Positions 53,711 through 64,000 of a DNA stretch of 64,000 nucleotides are shown here, piece after piece. The translations under genes and the position numbers were made by a program. Source of the stretch: Hirsutella rhossiliensis (lineage: Eukaryota; Ascomycota; Sordariomycetes; Hypocreales; Ophiocordycipitaceae). Location: positions 1,922,001 to 1,986,000 of the forward strand of contig NW_025408677.1 in assembly GCF_020360975.1 (NCBI RefSeq), read 5' to 3'. Numbering within the stretch: the first letter of the stretch is position 1; each line of letters begins with the position of its first letter. Below the pieces are notes generated by a model that worked only from the letters and a program-made list of their open reading frames with translations, was not told where the DNA came from and did not search any database.

Positions 53711-56700
53711 ATGGGCAACCTGAAGCGAAAAGATGCCCCCGGTGGCCATCCCCCGTCAAAGTCGGCCAAGAGCTCCAAGGCAGCCCGGCCGTCCAAGAAC
53801 GATGCGTCCAGCAAAGATGCGAAGCCGGCCGCCACCACGGCGCCCAACAAGGCCGCCGAGTCTGACAACAAGCCCCCCAAAGCACCTGTTGTCTCGCTCT
53901 TAAGGGATGAAGAGCCCGTATTTCCTCGTGGTGGCGGTAGCGTCCTCACGCCCCTGGAGCAGAAGCAGATCCAGCTCGAGGCAAAGGCGGATGCCATGCG
54001 CGAGGACGAGCTCGACGTCGGCGGCAAGGCGCAGCAGAAGAAGAAGAGGAGAATGGCACTGAAGAGCGACAAGAAGGCTCCAGTTTCCAAAGACGGCGAC
54101 GATGCCATCAGGGTGGAGAGTCTCAACTTCAAGGTACCTGTCCTCGAGAAGCCTACCAAGTGGACCATGAAAGCTCACAAGATACACAGAAACTCGTCAA
54201 AGGCTCACTCGTCCTCGGCCAAGTCTGTCGGATCAACAACCTCGACATCGAGATTGCCCTTCCTTATAATCTTACTGGCTACGTCCCAATTGTTGCAGTC
54301 TCAGACCAGTTGACCGGCAGGCTGCAGAATGCGGCCGCCGAAAAGGATGACGGTTCAGAAAACGGCTCCGATGACGACGAAAGCGACGTCGACCTCAAGT
54401 CCATCTTCGCCATCGGCCAATACCTGAGAGTCCACGTCGTCTCTACCCTGGATGAATCCGTCGCCGGCAGGGGAAGGCGGAAAATCGAGCTCTCTCTGCG
54501 CCCTGCCGAAGCCAACTCCGGCTTGGGCAAGGACGACGTGACACCTTTCTGCACTGTCATGGCATCCGTGGTCAGCCTTGAGGACCGTGGCTGTGTCATG
54601 GACATGGGCATTCCTGATTTGCGAGCTTTCCTCCCCACTAGCGAGATCGACCCGACCATCGACCACGAGCGACTCCAGCCCGGCGCCGTCTTCCTCTGCC
54701 ACGTCGCCGGCAAGCGCTCCAACGGCCGGGTTGCCCAGCTGTCTCTTTTGCAGGAAAAGATAGGCAGCATCAGGCACGTCCCCTCGGAGGCGACGACAAT
54801 CAGCACCTTTCTACCCGGTACCACCGTCAGTGTCTTGGTCTCCAATGTCGACAGGAGAGGCCTCGCTGGAAAAGTCATGGGCCATCTCGACGTCACGGCA
54901 GACCTGGTCCATTCCGGTGCCGGACCCGACGGGACGGACTTAGAGTCGACATACAAGATTGGGACCAAGGTCAAGGCCCGGATTATCTGCAACTTCCCAA
55001 CTGCCAAAGACCCCAAGCTGGGCATCTCCCTGCTCCCTCACGTTATGTCTTTGACCATGAAGCATCCGGACACGGATGCTAACAAGCTTCCCACTGCGGT
55101 GCTGCCTGTGTCCTCACTCGTCAAGGAATGCACCGTACGCCACGTGGAGGCCGAGATTGGGCTCTTTGTCGACACAGGCATCGCCGGCCTCAGCGGCTTT
55201 GTACACATTTCACGTGTCAAGGATGGCAAGGTCGACGCCTTGTACGAGTCCAGCGGGCCCTACCAGCTCGGATCAGTTCACCAAGGTCGCGTCGTTGGCT
55301 ACAGCGAGCTCGACGGCCTCTTCCACATCTCTTTCCAGAAGACCATCTTGGAGCAGCAGTACATCCGCCTCGAGGACGTGCCCATCGGGGGAGTGGTTGA
55401 CTGCGAGATTGAGAAGCTCGTCATCAACGAAGAGGGGGTGAGCGGATTGATTGTCAAAGTCGCTGACGGAATAACTGGATTTGTTCCTGAGCGCCACCTG
55501 TCCGATGTTCGACTGCAGCATCCCGAAAAGAAGTTCCGCGAAGGCATGAAGGTGAAGGCCCGGGTTCTCTCCACGAATCTCTCCAAAAAGCGGATGCGAC
55601 TCACTCTCAAGAAGACCCTGGTCAATTCCGAGGCTCCCGTCATCAAGACTTACGATGAAGTCAGTGTCAGCATGCACGTTCCCGGTACCATCATCAAGCT
55701 GCAGCAGAACGGCGCCCACATCCAGTTCTACGGCTCCCTCCGAGGCTTTCTCCCCGTCTCTGAGATGAGCGAGGCCTACATTCGTGAACCGTCGGAGCAC
55801 TTCCGCTTGGGCCAAGTCGTCAGCGTTCATGTTCTCGACGTTGATCCCGAGAAGCGAAGGCTGATACTGTCGTGCAAAGACCCTTCCGCCTTTGGCCTCG
55901 ACAAGCAGAGCGCGCTGAAGAGCCTGCAGCTGGGCGATCTCGTATCGGCTAAGGTCATCCAGAAAACCGAGGATCAGGTCTTCGTCGAGCTCGAGGGCAG
56001 CCAGCTCAAGGCCATGCTGCCGGTAGGACATCTCACAGACAAGTCGGCGTCCAAGAACATGTTCGCCCTCAAACGCATCTCCGCAGGGCAGACGCTGTCG
56101 GATCTGATGGTGATTGACAAGAACGAAAATCGGCGAGCCATCATCCTCACCCAGAAACCGAGCCTTATCCAGGCATCCAAAGATGGGAAGCTTCTTTCAA
56201 ACTTTGACGATGTCAGGATGGATGCTGTGTTTCCATCCTTTGTGAGGAATATTACGCCAACGGCCGTCTTTGTCCAGTTCGCTGGAAGTCTGAATGCTCT
56301 CCTGCCCAAGTCCCGTCTGCCCGCCGAGGCTCAGTCCCAGCCAGACTTTGGCATGCAAAAGTACGACTCGATTGAGGTCAGGGTGATATCCATTATCCAA
56401 GATCTGCAGCGCATCGCCGTCGCTCCTTCCTCGGCTAGCTCTGAAGAAGCGGACAAGTCCAAGGGTGGCAAGTCAGCCGACAAGGGTCCGGCACCGGCGG
56501 ACGGCTTGACCTCTGGAAGCGTGGCCAGGGCCAGAATCACATCAGTCAAGCAGACGCAACTCAACGTGCAGCTTGTCGGCAGCGAGGCGCAGGGGCGAAT
56601 CGATGTGTCTCAAGTCTTTGACAGTTGGGATGGCATTGCCGATGCCAAGAATCCCCTTGGCGCGTTTCACAAAAAACAGCAGTTGAAAGTCAAGGTCATT

Positions 56701-59187
56701 GGCGTTCACAACGCAAAGGACCACCGCTTCCTGCCCATATCCCACAGATCGGCGCACTCGGTCCTCGAACTGACGGCGAAGCCGAGCGATTTCAAGGTCG
56801 AGACACCGAAACCGCTCTCGCTGGACTCGGTCAAGGTCGGCGACTCTTATGTCGCCTTTGTCAATAACGTCAGCCCTGGGTGCCTGTGGGTCAACCTGTC
56901 GCCGAGCGTGCGCGGCCGCATCTCGGTCATGGAGGCTTCGGATGACTTGTCGCAAGTGAATGACTTGGAGGCAAACTTCCCGGTGGGGTCCGCTTTGAAA
57001 GTCAACGTCATTTCGGTCGATGCTGAGAATAACCGTTTGGATTTATCTGCTCGATCCTCGAGCACTTCTGAAGCAGTCTCTTGGAGCGCGCTAAAGCCCA
57101 ACATGATCCTGCCCGGCAGGGTCACCAAGGTCAACGAGCGGCAAGTCTTGGTCAAACTCAGCGAAAGCGTCTCCGGCCCGGTCCACCTCCCGGACATGGT
57201 CGATAAATACGACGATATTAACACTCTGAACTACAAGAAGAATGATATTGTTCGAGTCTCAATCGTCGAGGTCGACGCGAGCAACAAGAGGCTTCGCTTG
57301 TCGTTGCGGCCCTCGCGCATCATGAGCTCTACTTTACCCGTGGCTGACCACGAAATCAGCAACTTTTCCCAGATCTCTGCCGGCGACGTTGTTCGAGGCT
57401 TTGTCAAAAACGTCTCTGATAAGGGCTTGTTCGTTCTTCTAGGAGGGCAGGTCACGGCCTTGGTCAAGATTACAAACTTGTCTGACAGGTTTTTGAAGGA
57501 GTGGAAGGATCAGTTTCAGGTTGACCAGCTGGTCAAAGGCCGGGTAATCGCCGTCGATGCCGCAGCACGCCAGGCCGAGCTGAGCCTCAAGGCCTCGATG
57601 GTCGACGAGGATTTCGTGCCTCCGACCACCTTTCACGACATCAAGAAGGGCCAGGTGATCACGGGCAAGGTGCGCAAAGTCGAAGATTTTGGGGCGTTTA
57701 TCCTGGTCGATAACTCTGCGAACGTGAGCGGTCTCTGCCACCGCAGTCAGATGGCCGACAAGGCCGTGAGGGATGCCACCAAATTGTACAAGGAGGGTGA
57801 CGCTGTCAAGGCGCTGGTTCTGGAAGTGGACGCCGGAAAACGAAGAATCAACTTTGGCCTGAAGCCTTCTCTCTTCGCGGACGAAGACACAGACATGGAC
57901 TCTAACAGCTCGGATGCGGGGGCCCCTCTGCCTGAAGACGACGACAGTGACGAGGATGCGGACATGGACGACGATGCAGGTGCCGTGGTCAAGATCCTGG
58001 GCACAGACAATGTGGAGGATTCAGAGGAGAGCGACGACGAGGACGGCGAAAGCGACGACGAAATACAAGCCGCAGCCGACAAGAAAGCCAATGGTCTTGC
58101 CGTCGGCAAGAAGTCGGCTTGGTCGGCTGACCCGTTCAATGACTCGGGCTCCGAGTCTGACCAAGGCGAGGAAAAGAAGGAGGCTGAGAAGAAGAAGAGA
58201 AAGCGGAGAAAGGCCGAGATTGAGGTCGACAAAACTGCCGAGCTGGACGCCCACGGCCCGCAGACCACAAGCGACTATGAGCGACTTTTGTTGGGCCAGC
58301 CGGATTCGTCAGAGCTCTGGATTGCGTACATGGCCTTCCAGATGCAAGTCAGTGAGCTGCCCAAGGCGCGCGAGGTGGCGGAGCGTGCAATCAAGACCAT
58401 CAATATCAGAGAAGAGACAGAGAAGCTCAACGTCTGGGTGGCATATCTCAACCTGGAGGTGACGTACGGCAACAAACGGACGGTAGAGGAGGTATTTACG
58501 CGGGCCTGCCAGTACAATAACGAACAAGAAGTGCATGAGCGACTGGCCAGCATCTACATTCAGTCCTCGAAGCTCAAGGTTAGTGCCCATTACCTGCCGC
58601 GTACATGTTTGGGAACTTGCATCGCTAACGACTTACAGGACGCCGATGGTCTATTCGAAGCCATGCTGAAGAAGTTCGGCGCCAAGTCGCCCCACGTTTG
58701 GATCAACTATGCCCACTTCCTCCACGCCACGCTGAACGAGCCTGGTCGCGCCAGGGCCCTTTTGCCGCGAGCGACGCAGCAACTTGACAAGCGTCATCCC
58801 CAGAACATCATCAGCCGCTTCGCCGCTCTCGAATTTCGATCGCCAAACGGCGAGGCAGAACGGGGCAGGACCATGTTTGAGAGCCTCTTGGCGACGTGGC
58901 CGAGGAAGGGCGATCTCTGGAGCCAACTGCTCGACCTCGAGACTGGTGTCTCTGGGGCAGGGGCGGAGCCGACGGCAGTACGAGACGTGTTTGAACGGAG
59001 ACTGCGGGTCAAGGGACTCAAGCCTCAACAGGCCGAGAAGTGGTTTAGGAGATGGGCTGCGTGGGAGGAAACACTGGATCCCAAGGGCAAGGAAAAGGTG
59101 ATGGCCAAGGCGCAAGACTGGGCCGCGGCATACAAAGCCAAGAAGGAAGGCGAGGCGGCCGCGCAGGAAAATGCCATGGAGGAGTGA
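53711..59187 (+). CDS. RRP5: rRNA biogenesis protein Rrp5 (S1 and HAT repeats)
   Basis: Three exons, 53711-54133, 54190-58578 and 58639-59187, encode 1786 residues. The 56-nt intron joins RVESLNFK to KLVKGSLVLGQV; the 60-nt one joins QSSKLK to DADGLFEAML and is stop-free. A basic N-terminus is followed by about a dozen S1 RNA-binding repeats, each with a GxVxG-type start and a strand ending in RIxLSxK-like residues: SLVLGQVCRINNLDIEIALP, GQVITGKVRKVEDFGAFILV and RIRLSLR-type ends. An acidic linker (about 1385-1480, DSDEDADMDDDAG and EESDDEDGESDD) leads to C-terminal HAT repeats (DYERLLLGQPDSSELWIAYM, KLNVWVAYLNLEVTYGN, SPHVWINYAHFL, KWFRRWAAWEETLD). Rrp5 is the nucleolar factor needed for both 18S and 5.8S/25S rRNA processing; S1 repeats bind pre-rRNA and the HAT part recruits SSU processome proteins (family knowledge). 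Confidence 0.96.
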
Positions 59188-59862
59188 AGAGAGAGTGGGG
59201 TTCTCACCACCAAAAGAAAGATGTTCAAGGTTTTGTCAATACTAGGCGCAGGGCTTTGAATCCTGGGCCCTGGAGCTCGATGTTTTCGAGACTATAACGG
59301 TTAGACTGAGAAGGCGACGAGTAAGTTTCAACGAGATTGCTCCGGTGAGCCAGGGTTTCATGCAGTAGATACGGCCAGAGTCAGCAGACGGACTAGCTAT
59401 TCACTCGGTGATGTCATGAAGCTCGCCACTGCTGCATCGCGAACCGGCGCATACCAGAATCCGGTGACGATGGACCTCCTCCGACTCTCGTGATTTTATC
59501 TCCGCGGGCGCTCTAGGGCGCATATGCTCGTGTTCATGAGCTGGCAGGTGGGATCTCACGCTCTCATGGCGACCGTTTTAAGCTGCTTGGACGGATGTCC
59601 TCTAATGTACTGGACTCGGATCATTTATCTGCTTTACTTTGCTGCGGTGAGCGGATGGGAGAAGCCCAGTGTGTCAACTCAAGCCTCCATACAACCTGTC
59701 GTGCAACGGATCGGACGAGTTATGAGGTTTAAGACTCTTGGTTTGTCAGGTTTATCATGATCAAGCAATGTACAGAGGCAACTCTTATTTGATTTTGCTT
59801 CACTGTTTTCGAAACCATGATACTTTCAGCCATGCCGTCGGTGCGCGCGCAGTCTAACATTC
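59188..59862. other. Intergenic region before the retrotransposon
   Basis: This is the 3' flank of RRP5 up to the presumed left end of the retrotransposon. It is AT-richer than neighbouring genes. No gene is supported. Confidence 0.45.
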
Positions 59863-60052
59863 TGTAACGGGCAAGCCGCTTTAACGGCGGCTGCGCCGCC
59901 TAGCTTCTAGAACCTTCCATTGGCTCGAAGCTATAAAATGCCGTTATGCTCTTATGTAGTAGATTCTCTTTCTTTCTTTCTTTCTTTTCTATCTTGATAG
60001 TAAACAGCATAGGGACTAGTTAGTTGTATCAACTCACTAGAGGCCTTTCACA
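59863..60052 (+). repeat. Probable 5' LTR
   Basis: The boundaries are inferred from TG at 59863 (TGTAACGGGC) and CA at 60051-60052 (CTTTCACA), just before the priming site: 190 nt. Inside are a TATAAA at 59932-59937, a CTTT microsatellite near 59967-59990 and ATCTTGATAGTA at 59991-60002, the presumed 5' end of the transcript. Without the second LTR the left boundary stays tentative. Confidence 0.65.
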
Positions 60053-60064
60053 TACTATCAAGAT
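60053..60064 (+). promoter_or_regulatory. Candidate self-complementary primer binding site
   Basis: TACTATCAAGAT begins directly after the LTR's CA end and is the exact reverse complement of ATCTTGATAGTA at 59991-60002 within the same LTR. This matches the self-priming of the Tf1/sushi group, where the 5' end of the RNA folds back on the priming site in place of a tRNA (established for Tf1). Confidence 0.7.
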
Positions 60065-60142
60065 CACCGAAGACACTGAAGACACTGAAGACACCAAAGT
60101 AACCGAGTCCCATCGGAGCCATTAGCATTCAGCGAAGTCGCG

Positions 60143-61391
60143 ATGGCCGAAGATAACAACAACATGCAGCCGGACGTCCTCAGCGCCCTGGTTGCCGAGA
60201 TACGAAGTCTGAGAGAAGAGAATTCCCGAAGAAATACCCTGTTTGAAGAACGTTTTATTGCCCTGGAACTCCAACAACACCAGCAAGCCCGTTCGTCTGA
60301 ACTCCTAGAGCCAATGCCATCTGTCACCCCGGCTGTCCCCATCGAGGACACCCATGTGGGCGCCAATCACAACCCTCACCCAACCAAGCGCCCCAAATTA
60401 CGAGACATCCCTAAATTCGGCGGCGACAAGGCCCAGTGGCGAAGCTGGAAACTAGAAACCGAAGGAAAGCTACGAGTCGATAAAGAAGCCCTGGAGATGC
60501 AGAAGGCCACTTTATGTACATCTTCATGAGCCTAGAAGGCAAGGCTAAAGACAACGTGACCACATTTGTGGAGATGCAAACCGAGAAGAGAACGTTCAAT
60601 GTTGCTGAACTACTCAACCGTCTCGAATTGCTGTACGGGGAGGGATCGCAAGCAGAGAGCTACACGCAATCTGCATTCGATTAAGCAAGGAGAGAATGAA
60701 CCATTCACGTCCTTTTACCCCCGCTTTGAGAGGGAGATCGCCAATGCCAACGCCGAGTATTGGCCAGACGACAGCAAGATTTCCTACCTCCAGGAGGCAC
60801 TAAACGACAAAATGAAAGCAGCCCTCATAGGCTCTGACCCCTCTGCCATCAGCAGCTATGTTGGGCTGGCGAGGAGGTGCGATTCGCTGAGCAGCCAGAT
60901 GGAACTGTTGGGTCAGTGGAAAGGCCCGAGGCAACACAAAGAGTTCGGACAACTATGACAACTACCAGAACCATGGAGGCCAGTCTGCCCAGAAACAGTC
61001 TGCCCAGAAAACCGAAGTTAGACGAGAGGATATGATGGAATGGGAGCCAACTCTACAAGCATCCGCGAAAGTGAACGCTGCGCGCACCCGCAGTGATAAG
61101 AACACATATGGCTACCAATCCAAGCGACCAGAAGACCAAGCGCTGTTGGGCAAGCGTGCCCAGTGGGTCGACCAGGCCGAGATGGACGCCCGTTACCGTG
61201 AAGGGCGTTGCCTCCGTTGTGGAAGAGACAACTGCAGAATCGAGCGCTGTCCATTGGCTGCGCCTATCCGACCCGCAAACACGACCCGACGCACTCAGGT
61301 CAATGCCGTGACCCCTTCACGACCAGCGGTCACTAAAGCCGAGATCGCCGAAGACGATGCTTCTTCTCATAGCGATGAAGATTCAGACTAG
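60143..61391 (+). pseudogene. Retrotransposon gag, frameshifted
   Basis: The ATG at 60143 opens MAEDNNNMQPDVLSALVAEI, then a short coiled segment and the gag core start KRPKLRDIPKFGGDKAQWRS. The frame breaks near 60505 (continuing in another frame with YIFMSLEGKAKDNVTTF), near 60640 (NLHSIKQGENEPFTSFYPRF) and near 60945 (MMEWEPTLQASAKVNAARTR). A zinc-knuckle-like segment, GRCLRCGRDNCRIERCPL, lies at about 61202-61255, followed by an acidic end (DASSHSDEDSD) and TAG at 61389-61391. A 15-nt unit (CAGTCTGCCCAGAAA) is duplicated in tandem near 60981-61011. The product would be the capsid protein that packages the RNA; this copy is broken. Confidence 0.85.
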
Positions 61392-64000
61392 GGACACGCG
61401 GCGGCTGTGAGAGAATGGGATGTGAGCGGAAAAGCAAAAATGGACGGAGAACCGTTCATAGCAGACGTCAGGGTGAACGGCACAGACTTTGTGCCATCTC
61501 TTGTCGACTATGGCTGCCTCTGCTACGGCGCGGTCAGCAAGCGCACATTTCACTCTCTCCAGTTGCCACATATACGCGTCCAGCCGCGCATCTTGGAGAA
61601 TGCAGCGGGAGACGGCAAGGAGGTCAAAATCGACAAGATCACGTAATTATGTGTCGATCGACCTCGATGGACATCAGCAGCATCGTGTTTTCATGTACGT
61701 CATCGACGATCTGAACTGGGATATGATCCTGGGTAAACGATGGATGGAAGACCAGGATGTTCACATCCATGCGAAGGAAGGATATCTCGAGATCGGGTCC
61801 AATGGAGTCCAAGTACGAGACCGACGACGTTACCAGCCTCCTCAGCTAGACGTCTCTAATGTCATGGCCGCAACCTTTTTTAGCAGAAGCACGCCGTGAC
61901 AAACGCAAAGGCGGCATTGGAGTTCACTCGGTCACAATGGCGGATATTGACAAGGCCCTAAGACCGAAACCGAAGACTGACGTAATGGAGAAGCTGCCAC
62001 CACAGTACCACAAGTGGTCTCGAGCTTTCTCTCAGCAACTGGCCGACCAGCTGCCCCCTCATCGGCCAGGTGTGGACCTGAAGATCGAAGTGCTGAAAGA
62101 CGAGCATGGCCGAGAGGAGCCCCTACCCTGGGGACCGCTTTACAGCATGTCCCGCGAGGAGCTATTGGTGCTACGAAAGACCCTCACAGAACTACTCGAC
62201 AAGGGATTTATTAGAGTCAGCAGCTCGCCAGCCGCAGCACCAGTCCTTATGGTGAAGAAGCCCGGCGGAGGCATCCGCTTCTGCGTGGATTACAGAGGTT
62301 TGAATCACATAACGAAGAGGGACCGCTATCCCTTGCCTTTACTGAGCGAGACCTTGCGAACGATAGCCAAGGCAAGGTGGTTCACCAAGGTAGATGTTAT
62401 AGCAGCGTTCCATAAGATCAGGGTCGCCCTGGCGACGAAGAAAAGACAGCCTTCAGAACGCGCTATGGATCCTTCGAATGGCTGGTAGTTCCATTCGGCC
62501 TGACAGGCGCACCAGCAGCCTTTCAGCGGTATATTAACAGCGTGCTCCAGGATTACCTCGATGATTTTGTGTCAGCGTATATCGACGATGTCCTGATCTT
62601 CTCCTCTGGAAGCCTGCAAGACCACCGCGACAAAGTCGGCAAGGTCCTCCAACGACTGATGGACGCTGGGCTGCAACTGGACATCAACAAGAGCGAATTC
62701 GAAGTCAAGGCTGTGAAATACCTTGGGTTCATCATCGAGGCGGAGTGTGGGATCCGAGTCGACCCAGAGAAGGTTGAGGCTGTGAAGGGATGGGCAACCC
62801 CGACGAATATTAAATCCGTGAGGAGTTTTATCGGATTCGCGAACTTCTACAGGGTGTTTATGCCAGACTTCTCGGTGATAGCGGAGCGCTAACGCGGCTA
62901 ACGAAGAAGGACGTGCCATTCCGTTGGGATGGATTGTGCGAAGAAGCCTTCGAGAAGCTCAAGGACCTGTTGATCACGGCCCCGATCCTGCACACTTCCA
63001 TCCAGAAAGGAGACTATCGTGGAAGCGGACGCTTCAGGATTCGCGTCGGGAGGCGTGCTCCTGCAGAGAGATGATAAGGATGGACTGGTACGACCTGTCG
63101 CATACTTCTCGAAGAAACATTCGGCAGCCGAAGCGAACTACGCTATCCATGACAAGGAGCTACTCGCCATTCTCAGATGTTTGGAGCAGTGGGAACCAGA
63201 GCTACGGGCAGTAGAGCACTTCAAGATCCTAACGGACCACAAGAACCTGAGATACTTCTACTCGGAAAGGAGGTTGACAGAGAGACAAGTGCGGTGGTCG
63301 GAGTTCCTGTCCAAGTTCCAATTCAAGCTCGAATGGAGGCCGGGCCGCAAGGGCGGATTGCCTGACGCGCTCTCTCGACGGGACCAGGATATGCCGGCAA
63401 ACTACTCCGATGAACGACTAAAGGGACGCATTATGAGGCTATTCCAAGACGACCACCTTAGAAGGGTCCCAATATCGACATTGTCTACCAACACCGATGG
63501 TGCCCAGGAAATCAACTTCGGAAAAGAGATCAGGATATTTGAAGATGAGGAGTTACAGCAGCTGTGGCACGCCGCACGCCAAGAAGACAAGCTCTATCAA
63601 GAACTCACGAAGCTGGTAGCAGATGGAGCGAAGAGTTTGCCAACAGGATTACAGAAGGAGAAGGTTGTCAGCATTTCAGAATGCTCGTTAGACAATAGGG
63701 GCCTGCTGTGCTTTAGAGAACGCGTCTGGATACCCGGTTCGGAGCCGCTACGTACGAAGATCATCCAGGAAACTCACGACTCTCATATCACCGGACATCC
63801 TGGAAGGGACCTCACGTACTCGACTCTGTCGAGACGCTTCTTCTGGCCGGGTGCCGCTAGCGATGTACGTCGGTTTGTGCGCAACTGCGAGGTTTGCGGA
63901 CGAAACACCATCTGGAGGGATACAAAGAAAGGACTCCTAAAGCCGCTCCCTATTCCGCAACGCATATGGAGCGAAATTACCATTGACTTTATTACTGACC
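61392..64000 (+). pseudogene. Retrotransposon pol (PR-RT-RNaseH-IN), frameshifted and truncated by window end
   Basis: Pol continues in the same frame after the gag TAG. The protease-like segment is VPSLVDYGCLCYGAVS, where the usual D-S/T-G is DYG. Frame breaks follow near 61635 and 61865. RT blocks: GFIRVSSSPAAAPVLMVKK, IRFCVDYRGLNHITKRDRYP, then (new frame) GSFEWLVVPFGLTGAPAAFQ, YIDDVLIFSSG with the catalytic DD, and KYLGFIIEAECGIRVDPEKV. Further breaks occur near 62890 and 63020. RNase H begins VEADASGFASGGVLLQ and includes YAIHDKELLAILRCLEQWEP and FKILTDHKNLRYF. The integrase zinc domain shows HITGHPG and CEVCG, and the core starts at WSEITIDFITD. From about 63019 the frame is open to the window edge. 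Confidence 0.88.

Larger units (their letters stand above)
59863..64000 (+). mobile_element. Decayed Ty3/Gypsy LTR retrotransposon, 5' part, Tf1/sushi-like
   Basis: The order is LTR, priming site, gag with zinc knuckle, protease, reverse transcriptase, RNase H, integrase zinc-binding domain and start of the integrase core, which is the Ty3/Gypsy (Metaviridae) order. The element runs off the right edge, so the right LTR and target-site duplication cannot be checked. The frame changes at roughly 60505, 60640, 60945, 61635, 61865, 62425, 62890 and 63020, and a TAG sits at 61389, so it cannot make intact proteins. Host genes around it show no such breaks, which argues for real decay over sequencing error. 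CpG sites remain common, so heavy repeat-induced point mutation is not evident. Confidence 0.9.

Noticed and set aside
1..64000. tRNA, rRNA, CRISPR array or biosynthetic gene cluster
   Set aside because: I looked for tRNA TpsiC-like GGTTCGA boxes, direct-repeat arrays with unique spacers and clustered synthase genes and saw none. tRNA detection by eye is unreliable, so tRNAscan-SE would be decisive.

Overview
The window comes from a filamentous ascomycete, most likely a Sordariomycete of the Hypocreales. This is inferred from gene content (Atg16, Dot1, Vps16, eIF3L, a Pth11/rhodopsin-type membrane protein, a Dma-type FHA-RING ligase), GC-rich coding DNA, and short introns of about 50-140 nt with GTRNGY donors and CTAAC/CTGAC/CTCAC branch sites. 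No species assignment is possible from sequence alone. All gene models were built by eye from reading frames, splice signals and remembered family sequences; no database was searched.

Layout, left to right. 1-4613 (-): N-terminal half of a giant Fmp27/Hobbit lipid-transfer protein running off the left edge. 6020-6851 (-): four-exon Tim17-like membrane protein. 7654-9773 (+): eIF4B. 11113-12810 (-): Golgi pH regulator/ABA-GPCR-like protein. 15042-16200 (-): universal stress protein, followed in the same frame, past a TAG, by a 281-codon open stretch (14196-15041). 17175-17600 (-): short Ser-rich protein. 17601-22703: 5.1 kb with no gene I can support. 22704-24251 (-) eIF3L and 24927-28180 (+) EFL1 are divergent. 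29223-30602 (+): rhodopsin-domain membrane protein. 31077-32394 (+): orphan protein with Cys/His pairs. 33338-34855 (+): conserved fungal protein of unknown function.

Second half. 36517-38085 (+) DOT1 converges on 38245-38957 (-) ATG16, which diverges from 39275-42122 (+) VPS16. 45036-46834 (+): Dma1-like E3 ligase. 47593-49384 (+): alpha-MPP, with a GC-AG intron. 50600-53288 (-) YML020W-like hydrolase diverges from 53711-59187 (+) RRP5. From 59863 to the right edge lies a decayed Ty3/Gypsy retrotransposon with one LTR in view.

How the genes relate. Most are conserved housekeeping genes: translation and ribosome production (eIF4B, eIF3L, EFL1, RRP5), endomembrane and autophagy (Fmp27, GPHR-like, ATG16, VPS16), chromatin (DOT1), mitochondrial import (alpha-MPP) and cell-cycle ubiquitination (Dma1-like). 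I see no biosynthetic cluster and no operon-like logic beyond divergent gene pairs. The most unusual items are the retrotransposon's apparent self-priming site, the long open frame behind the USP stop codon, a probable 6-nt exon in eIF4B, and helically phased 11-bp arrays sharing one octamer at two intergenic sites.
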